DNA from: an uncultured Oscillospiraceae bacterium
GTDB taxonomy: Bacteria; Bacillota; Clostridia; Oscillospirales; Ruminococcaceae
Assembly: GCA_900552845.1 (NCBI GenBank)
Contig: USBC01000004.1
Coordinates: 1 to 27,588 of the forward strand
Direction of reading: 5' to 3'
Length of the DNA: 27,588 bases
Shown here: in pieces, positions 22,032-27,588 of the stretch
Layout of the letters: every line of letters begins with the position of its first letter
Position numbering within the stretch: the first letter of the stretch is position 1
Translations under genes and position numbers: made by a program
Notes under the pieces: generated by a model
Seen by the model: only the letters and a program-made list of their open reading frames with translations
Database searches by the model: none
What the model was told of the DNA's origin: nothing

Positions 22032-22610
22032 ATGAAAAGCTATGCCATGCTGCCACAGGGCTACGCCCCTTATGCTTCCATCGATCTGCTGCATAATAAA
22101 AAGCAATTTTGGATCGTCAACGGGCTTTCCGTTGTGCTGTGTGTGATTATGCTGGTTCTGCCCGCCCTGTGGGGCCGGTCGCTGCGGGATATTGTCGGGG
22201 AGGGCTCGCTTCCTGCGCTGCTGCTCCGGCGCGGGGTCGCCCTTGCGGGGATATTCGCCTACATCGCCCTGCACGAGTTGACCCACGGCGTCGTGATGAA
22301 AGCCTGCGGCGCCTCCGTGCGCTACGGCTATAAGGTGGTCTACGCCTACGCCGGCAGTGATGCCTACTTTACCCGCCCGACCTATGTCGTCATCGCGCTG
22401 GCGCCGGTGGTGGTGTGGGGGATCGTCTTTGCCGTGCTGGCCGCCTGCCTGCCCCGGGAATGGTTCCCGACGGTGTGGCTGTGGCAGCTTGTGAATATCG
22501 GCGGGGCGGCGGGGGATTTTTACTGCACCTGCCGCATCCTGCGCGCGCCCCGTGACACCCTGGTGCAGGATACCGGCACCGCCATGACCTTTTACCGAAA
22601 ATCGAACTGA
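22032..22610 (+). CDS. DUF3267 family membrane protein with HExxH motif
   Basis: A 192-residue membrane protein with about four hydrophobic segments. The motif HELTHG (81-86, His81, Glu82, His85) lies in a membrane helix, as in site-2-protease-like (M50-related) enzymes. The neighbouring segment GASVRYGYKVVYAYAGSDAYFTR and the C-terminal NIGGAAGDFY fit the DUF3267 family. Its zinc-protease function has not been demonstrated to my knowledge, and the substrate is unknown. The start at 22032 is preferred to the in-frame TTG at 21969, which overlaps the whiA stop. GAAAGGA lies upstream. It sits 59 bp after whiA and before cloverleaf copy 3. Confidence 0.8.
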   Translation: MKSYAMLPQGYAPYASIDLLHNKKQFWIVNGLSVVLCVIMLVLPALWGRSLRDIVGEGSLPALLLRRGVALAGIFAYIALHELTHGVVMKACGASVRYGYKVVYAYAGSDAYFTRPTYVVIALAPVVVWGIVFAVLAACLPREWFPTVWLWQLVNIGGAAGDFYCTCRILRAPRDTLVQDTGTAMTFYRKSN

Positions 22611-22617
22611 CTGCCCC

Positions 22618-22716
22618 TGCCGCGCCCCCGCCAAGCGGCGCTTAGGCGCCGCTTGGCGGGACGCCCCGTGGGGCGTCCCGCCTGCCGGACGAAAGTCCGG
22701 CGGCGGGGGCGCGGCA
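22618..22716. repeat. Cloverleaf palindromic repeat, copy 3
   Basis: A 99-bp element with the same architecture as copies 1 and 2 but different sequence. Outer stem: TGCCGCGCCCCCGCC (22618-22632) with its exact complement (22702-22716), 15 bp. Hairpin 1: AAGCGGCGC/GCGCCGCTT (22633-22654, loop TTAG). Hairpin 2: GGCGGGACGCCC/GGGCGTCCCGCC (22655-22682, loop CGTG), 12 bp. Hairpin 3: GCCGGAC/GTCCGGC (22684-22701, loop GAAA). Only T22683 is left unpaired outside the loops. It lies between the DUF3267 gene and dnaE and could also act as a terminator or RNA stabiliser. Confidence 0.9.
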
Positions 22717-22764
22717 TACAGGCTTTCCTCATAAAACGACTCTATGCCAAAGGAGGCATCTTCC

Positions 22765-25700
22765 ATGAATGACTTTGTCCATCTGCATATTCACAGCGAA
22801 TACAGCCTCCTTGACGGAGCCTGCCGTATCAAGGGATTGGTACAGCGTGCCAAGGCGCTGGGGCAGTCCGCTATCGCTATTACCGACCACGGCGTCATGT
22901 ACGGCGTGATCGATTTTTACAAGGAGTGCAAAAAGGAGGGAATCCGTCCCATCATCGGCTGCGAGGTCTATGTTGCTCCCCGCACCCGCTTCGACAAGGT
23001 TTACCGGCTGGATTCCTCCCCCTATCACCTCATTCTGCTGTGCCAAAACGAGGTGGGTTACCGCAATCTCATCTACATGGTCTCCCGCGGCTTTACCGAG
23101 GGCTTTTACAATAAGCCCCGCATCGACCGTGACCTCTTAAAAGACCACCACGAGGGTCTTATCTGTCTTTCGGCGTGTCTGGCGGGCGAGATCCCTCGCC
23201 ATTTGGAAGCCGGAGAATACGAAAAGGCACGGGAAGCCGCCCTGTGGTATCGTGATCTGTTCGGTGCGGAAAACTATTTTATTGAGCTGCAGAACCATGG
23301 TATCGAGGAGCAGCAGCGTATCCTGCCTGACCTGATCCGCCTTGCCGGAGAGATCGGCGTGGGGCTGGTTGCTACCAACGACGCCCACTACCTTGCCAAA
23401 GAGGACAGCCGCATGCAGTTCCTGCTTACCTGCATTCAGACCGGTCACACTGTCAACGATGAGCAGACGCTGGAATTCCCCACACAGGAGTTCTATGTCA
23501 AAAGCGGTGATGAAATGGCGGAGCTTTTCAAAAATGTTCCGGAGGCCATCGAAAATACCGTAAAGATCGCCGAGCGCTGCAATGTCGAGTTCGAGTTCGG
23601 GCATACGAAGCTGCCTTTGTTCAATGCACCGAACGGCGAGGATAACGAAAGCTACTTCCGCCGCATGTGCCAGGAAGGACTTCTTCGGCACTATGGCGAA
23701 AACCCACCGCAGGCATACCGCGACCGACTGGAATATGAGCTTTCCACCATCAGCCGTATGGGGTATGTCGAATACTATCTCATTGTCCACGATTTTATTC
23801 ATTACGCCAAAAGCCACGGCATACCGGTCGGACCGGGGCGTGGCTCCGGTGCGGGCAGTATTGCCGCCTACTGCATCGGCATCACCAATATCGACCCGAT
23901 GAAGTATAACCTGCTGTTTGAGCGCTTCCTCAATCCGGAGCGCGTTTCCATGCCGGATTTCGATGTCGATTTCTGCTACGAGCGCCGTCCGGAGGTCATT
24001 GACTATGTGGTGCGCAAGTACGGCGCCGATCATGTGGCACAGATTGTCACCTTCGGCACCATGCTGGCGCGGGGCGCCGTCCGAGATGTCGGCAGAGCCA
24101 TGGGGCTTGCCTACCCGCAGGTTGATGCGGTTGCCAAGCTTATTCCCAATGAGCTGCACATGACCATCGAAAAAGCGCTGGAGGCGAATGGGGAGCTTCG
24201 CGCCATGTGCCAGAACGATCCGCAGGTGGCGGAGCTGATCGAGACCGCTAAAAAGGTCGAGGGCTTCCCCCGCCACGCCTCTACCCACGCCGCCGGCGTC
24301 GTCATCACACGGGATACCGTTGACAGCTATGTGCCGTTGGCAAAGAACGATGAATCGGTCGTCACCCAGTTCACCATGACCACACTGGAGGAACTGGGAC
24401 TGCTGAAGATGGACTTTCTGGGGCTGCGCAATCTCACCGTCATCGCCGATGCCGAGCGCATGATTCGTCGCGAAGAACCGGATTTTTCGATGGAAAAGCT
24501 GCCTGATGACGATCCTGCTGTCTACGAGATGATCTCACGGGGCGATTCCTCCGGCGTGTTCCAGCTGGAATCGGGCGGCATGCGCCAGATGCTGACTCAG
24601 TTGCGCCCCCAGTCCATCGAGGATCTCACCGCTGCCATTTCGCTGTACCGTCCGGGGCCGATGGACTCCATTCCGCAGTACTGCCGCAACAAGCAGAATC
24701 CCGGTGAGGTGCGGTACAAAACCCCGTTGCTGGAGCCGATCCTCGGCGTTACCTATGGTTGTATCGTCTATCAGGAGCAGGTCATGCAGATCTGCCGTGA
24801 GCTGGCAGGCTACAGCTACGGTCAGGCGGATCTGGTGCGCCGCGCCATGAGCAAGAAAAAAGCTGATGTCATGGAAAAAGAGCGTGGGCATTTCATCGCC
24901 GGCTGCGCCCAAAACGGCATCTCGGAGGCGGTGGCGGACAGCATCTTTGATGAAATGAGTAGCTTTGCCGCCTACGCCTTCAATAAATCTCATGCTGCCT
25001 GCTATGCGGTGGTCGCCTACCAAACCGCCTACCTCAAGCGGCACCACCCACGGGAATACATGGCGGCGCTGATGACCAGCGTGCTGGATAACACCGCCAA
25101 GCTGATGGAATACATCGAGGAATGTTCCCGACTGGAAATCCCCGTACTTCCCCCCGATATCAACCGCAGCGATATGGTCTTTACCGTTACGCCGGAGGGG
25201 ATCCGCTTCGGTCTGCTTGCGATCAAAAATATGGGACGCAGCGTGATTGAGGAGATCCTGAAGGAACGGGAGGCAAACGGCGTATTCACCGATTTTGTAG
25301 CATTCTGCCGCCGCACCGCTGCGGGCGGCTTAAATCGCCGGGGGGTGGAAAGCCTTATCAAATGCGGCGCTTTGGACGCTCTCGGCTCCAATCGCCGGGA
25401 GATGCTGGAGAACTATTCCTCATTGGCGGAAGCCATTGCCGAGGAGGATAAATACCTCTCCGGCGGGCAGCTTTCCCTTTTCGGAGAGGGCGGCGCCACC
25501 GCCGACTATCGTCTTTCCCCCTGCGAGGAATTCTCTCATTCCGAGCTGCTTGCCTACGAAAAGGAGGTCACCGGTATGTACCTTTCCGGTCACCCCATGG
25601 GGCAGTATGCGGAGCTTTACGACCGGTATCAGGCAGTACGCATCGGGCGGCTGCAAAGCGCCGAGACCAACGCCCCTTACGATAATGCGTGGGTTGAGAT

Positions 25701-26307
25701 TCTGGGTATTCTGGCGGATAAGAAAATGCGTACCACTAAGCGTGGTGATATCCTTGCCATGCTTACCGTGGAGGATATGACCGGCAGTATGGAGGTGATG
25801 GCATTTTCCCGCACCTATACCGAGGTCAGTCAAAAGCTCGTGATCGGACAGCCCTATTTCTTCCGTGGCAGAGTTTCGCTGCGGGAGGAGGACGACACCA
25901 AGCTGATACTGGATACCGTCTATACCATCGAGGAACGGAGAAATGCCCCGCCGGTGCGTCAGCAGCAAGCCGGATCGCCGCGGGAGAAGCAGGCGCCCCG
26001 CCGAACGGAGCCGCCGCCCGCTGCCGCAGCCGCCGCCCGTCCCGCAGCAGGCGGCAGACTGCTCATTCGGGTGGCGCAGACAAAGGGTGAGCAGTGGGAA
26101 AAGCTGCGGCTGCTGTTCTCCATCTTCGAGGGGGAGATCCCCCTGCTGGTGCGGGAGGCTGAGACCGGACGCCTGCTGAAAGCGGGCGGAGAATATAACA
26201 CCGATGCCAATCCGGTGCTGGTGGACGAGCTGCGGCGGGTGCTGGGCGAGGAGAATGTAGCCCTGCTGCCGCCGGAAGCCGCCAAAGCCCCGCCGGAACA
26301 GGCTTAG
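22765..26307 (+). CDS. dnaE: DNA polymerase III subunit alpha
   Basis: A 1180-residue C-family replicative polymerase of the DnaE type. The N-terminal PHP domain begins HLHIHSEYSLLDG (His8, His10), with DHGVMYG and CEVYVAP. The catalytic palm has PDFDVDF (Asp400, Asp402) and the third carboxylate Asp550 in LKMDFLGLRN. The GRGSGAGS element is just upstream of the palm. C-terminal helix-hairpin-helix and OB-fold regions follow (about 760-1080), then a Pro/Ala/Arg-rich linker (about 1065-1095) and a final domain of about 80 residues. AAAGGAGG is 8 nt before the ATG at 22765; the earlier in-frame ATG at 22744 precedes that site. Firmicutes usually also carry PolC elsewhere. Confidence 0.96.
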   Translation: MNDFVHLHIHSEYSLLDGACRIKGLVQRAKALGQSAIAITDHGVMYGVIDFYKECKKEGIRPIIGCEVYVAPRTRFDKVYRLDSSPYHLILLCQNEVGYRNLIYMVSRGFTEGFYNKPRIDRDLLKDHHEGLICLSACLAGEIPRHLEAGEYEKAREAALWYRDLFGAENYFIELQNHGIEEQQRILPDLIRLAGEIGVGLVATNDAHYLAKEDSRMQFLLTCIQTGHTVNDEQTLEFPTQEFYVKSGDEMAELFKNVPEAIENTVKIAERCNVEFEFGHTKLPLFNAPNGEDNESYFRRMCQEGLLRHYGENPPQAYRDRLEYELSTISRMGYVEYYLIVHDFIHYAKSHGIPVGPGRGSGAGSIAAYCIGITNIDPMKYNLLFERFLNPERVSMPDFDVDFCYERRPEVIDYVVRKYGADHVAQIVTFGTMLARGAVRDVGRAMGLAYPQVDAVAKLIPNELHMTIEKALEANGELRAMCQNDPQVAELIETAKKVEGFPRHASTHAAGVVITRDTVDSYVPLAKNDESVVTQFTMTTLEELGLLKMDFLGLRNLTVIADAERMIRREEPDFSMEKLPDDDPAVYEMISRGDSSGVFQLESGGMRQMLTQLRPQSIEDLTAAISLYRPGPMDSIPQYCRNKQNPGEVRYKTPLLEPILGVTYGCIVYQEQVMQICRELAGYSYGQADLVRRAMSKKKADVMEKERGHFIAGCAQNGISEAVADSIFDEMSSFAAYAFNKSHAACYAVVAYQTAYLKRHHPREYMAALMTSVLDNTAKLMEYIEECSRLEIPVLPPDINRSDMVFTVTPEGIRFGLLAIKNMGRSVIEEILKEREANGVFTDFVAFCRRTAAGGLNRRGVESLIKCGALDALGSNRREMLENYSSLAEAIAEEDKYLSGGQLSLFGEGGATADYRLSPCEEFSHSELLAYEKEVTGMYLSGHPMGQYAELYDRYQAVRIGRLQSAETNAPYDNAWVEILGILADKKMRTTKRGDILAMLTVEDMTGSMEVMAFSRTYTEVSQKLVIGQPYFFRGRVSLREEDDTKLILDTVYTIEERRNAPPVRQQQAGSPREKQAPRRTEPPPAAAAAARPAAGGRLLIRVAQTKGEQWEKLRLLFSIFEGEIPLLVREAETGRLLKAGGEYNTDANPVLVDELRRVLGEENVALLPPEAAKAPPEQA

Positions 26308-26369
26308 TGATAAAACAAAGCGGAGAAACCATACCAAGGAGAGTTACCAAGAAAATGCCGTTGCCCGAT

Positions 26370-26381
26370 AAAAGCGCTTTT
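26370..26381. promoter_or_regulatory. 12-bp palindrome upstream of pfkA, resembling a cre core
   Basis: AAAAGCGCTTTT is a perfect palindrome 50 bp before the pfkA ATG. Its core matches the centre of CcpA cre sites (AAAGCGCTTT), but the outer TG and CA positions are absent. No convincing -10/-35 pair is visible between dnaE and pfkA. Confidence 0.35.
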
Positions 26382-26431
26382 GATGGGAAAAGCCGATACG
26401 GGGCGATGACAGAAAACAGGAGGAGAAAAAT

Positions 26432-27406
26432 ATGTGCGAAAACAAAAAAACCTTTGCAGTTCTTACCAGCGGCGGCGACGCCCCCGGCATGAATGCCGTA
26501 GTCCGCAGCGTGGTGCGGACCGCCCTGCATAAGGGGCATAGCATTTATGGCATCTTCCACGGCTATGAGGGCTTGATGGAGGATCGCATGGACGAGCTGC
26601 AGGAGCGTTCTGTCAGCAATATCATCAACCGTGGCGGCACCATTCTTTACACTGCCCGCAGCAAGGAATTCATGACCGAGGAGGGGCAGAAAAAGGCGGC
26701 GGAGATCCTGCGCTCCCGCGGGATCGACGGTCTGGTTGTCATCGGCGGCGACGGCTCGTTCCGCGGCGCACAGAAGCTTTCGGCACTGGGTATTCCCACC
26801 ATCGGGATCCCCGGCACCATTGATAACGACATCGCCTCCACCGAGTACACCATCGGCTTTGATACCGCCCTGAATACCGCTGTGGAGAGCATCGATAAGC
26901 TGCGCGATACATCCCAATCCCACGATCGTTGCTCCGTTGTGGAGGTCATGGGACGCAACGCCGGTCACTTGGCGCTGTATGCCGGACTTGCCACCGGCGC
27001 CATCGCCACCCTCATTCCGGAGCGCCCCTTTAATCTTGACCATGATGTGGTAGATCGCATGAAAGCCACCATGACCACCGGCAAGCACCACTTTATCGTT
27101 GTAGTGGCGGAGGGCGTAGGCAACAGCAAGGATATGTGCTACTACATCGAACAGCGTACCGGTGTGGAGACCCGCCTGACAGTGTTGGGACATGTACAGC
27201 GCGGTGGCAATGCCACTGCTATGGAGCGTGTTTATGCCAGCGCCATGGGCTACCGTGCCATCGAGCTGCTGGAAGAAGGCGTGGGCAGCCGCATTGTCGG
27301 GGTCAAGGAAAACCGTATCTACGATATCGACATTGATGAGGCCCTGGCCATGAAGAAGGATATCAACGAGCTGTTCTACAAGGTCGCAAGGGAGATCAGC
27401 ATCTGA
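26432..27406 (+). CDS. pfkA: ATP-dependent 6-phosphofructokinase
   Basis: A 324-residue glycolytic enzyme that phosphorylates fructose 6-phosphate at C1. SGGDAPGMNAVVR (13-25) is the ATP loop. GGDGSF (105-110) and PGTIDND (127-133) hold the substrate site and catalytic Asp131. Gly at 108 and 128 (where pyrophosphate-dependent enzymes have Asp and Lys) marks it as ATP-dependent. VMGRNAGHLAL and the effector-site region follow. AGGAGG precedes the ATG. The stop overlaps the csaA start (TGATG), so the two are translationally coupled. Regulation by carbon status is possible given a palindrome upstream. Confidence 0.96.
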   Translation: MCENKKTFAVLTSGGDAPGMNAVVRSVVRTALHKGHSIYGIFHGYEGLMEDRMDELQERSVSNIINRGGTILYTARSKEFMTEEGQKKAAEILRSRGIDGLVVIGGDGSFRGAQKLSALGIPTIGIPGTIDNDIASTEYTIGFDTALNTAVESIDKLRDTSQSHDRCSVVEVMGRNAGHLALYAGLATGAIATLIPERPFNLDHDVVDRMKATMTTGKHHFIVVVAEGVGNSKDMCYYIEQRTGVETRLTVLGHVQRGGNATAMERVYASAMGYRAIELLEEGVGSRIVGVKENRIYDIDIDEALAMKKDINELFYKVAREISI

Positions 27407-27588
27407 TGGAAAAACAACTGGCGACATTCGAAGATTTTTCCCGGCTGGATATCCGGGTGGGCACCATCCTGACGGCGCAGCCTTTTCCCAAGGCCCGCCG
27501 CCCGGCCTACCAGCTCACGGTGGATTTCGGCCCGAAGATCGGGGTAAAAAAGTCCTCGGCGCAAATCACCGACCACTACCGCCCGGAG
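27406..27588 (+). CDS. csaA: tRNA-binding domain protein CsaA (partial, truncated by window end)
   Basis: The first 61 residues of a CsaA-like protein: FEDFSRLDIRVGTILTA, then FPKARRPAYQLTVDFGP and GVKKSSAQIT, matching the start of the EMAP/CsaA tRNA-binding OB fold (full family length is about 110 residues). CsaA has been described as a chaperone-like protein that assists protein export and binds tRNA. The start ATG overlaps the pfkA stop. The rest lies outside the window. Confidence 0.88.
   Translation, partial: MEKQLATFEDFSRLDIRVGTILTAQPFPKARRPAYQLTVDFGPKIGVKKSSAQITDHYRPE

Noticed and set aside
17252..22716. Cloverleaf elements as a CRISPR array
   Set aside because: There are only single isolated copies far apart, with no regular spacers and no cas genes.
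22744..22764. Earlier dnaE start at 22744
   Set aside because: The ribosome site AAAGGAGG lies after this ATG and fits the ATG at 22765, from which the PHP domain begins directly.
26063..27427. 454-residue minus-strand open frame opposite dnaE and pfkA
   Set aside because: It is antisense to two well-supported genes and has no motif or start signal.

Overview
The window reads as ordinary chromosomal DNA of a low-oxygen Firmicute, most likely a moderately GC-rich member of the Clostridia (Oscillospiraceae/Ruminococcaceae-like). The evidence is strong AGGAGG-type ribosome sites, HPr kinase, WhiA, CarD, a divergent PAP2 (YuiD-like) protein, a K+-dependent membrane pyrophosphatase, LrgA/LrgB, and a DnaE1-PfkA-CsaA string. 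The lineage call is an inference from gene content. No phage, insertion sequence, CRISPR array, rRNA or tRNA was found.

Layout. 265-2657 (+): polar amino-acid ABC importer (binding lipoprotein, permease, ATPase). 2819-4463 (+): DMT exporter and an unrecognised membrane protein, separated by a cloverleaf repeat. 4605-5990 (-): diacylglycerol-kinase-type lipid kinase and a GNAT acetyltransferase. 6217-8382 (+): phosphoribosyltransferase, a 60-residue orphan, an SDR reductase (FabG/YmfI type), and a YuiD-like protein whose start is shifted out of frame by a poly-G run. 8430-10657: divergent LysR regulator and CofE-like gamma-glutamyl ligase. 10793-11311 (+): CarD. 11372-14493 (-): orphan lipoprotein and Na+/H+ pyrophosphatase. 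14792-17133 (-): probable four-gene operon MGMT-like, MscS, LrgA, LrgB. 17424-18785 (+): TrkA. 19177-27588 (+): hprK, murB, whiA, DUF3267 protein, dnaE, pfkA and the start of csaA.

Functional themes. Ion and osmotic homeostasis is well represented (TrkA, MscS, LrgAB, K+-dependent pyrophosphatase). Carbon control and glycolysis occur together: HPr kinase and an ATP-type phosphofructokinase preceded by a palindrome resembling the core of a CcpA (cre) site. Cell-wall, division and replication genes (murB, whiA, dnaE) lie in the same run.

Most notable non-coding content. Three intergenic elements (3775-3857, 17252-17332, 22618-22716) share one architecture: a 12-15 bp outer stem enclosing exactly three tight hairpins, with almost every base paired. 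Their arm sequences differ but the pairing is kept. I cannot place them in a named repeat family. The 391-bp gap before hprK holds a good sigma-A promoter followed by a leader with two crossing (pseudoknot-type) helices, a T-run and a second GC-rich hairpin, which makes it a candidate structured regulatory RNA.
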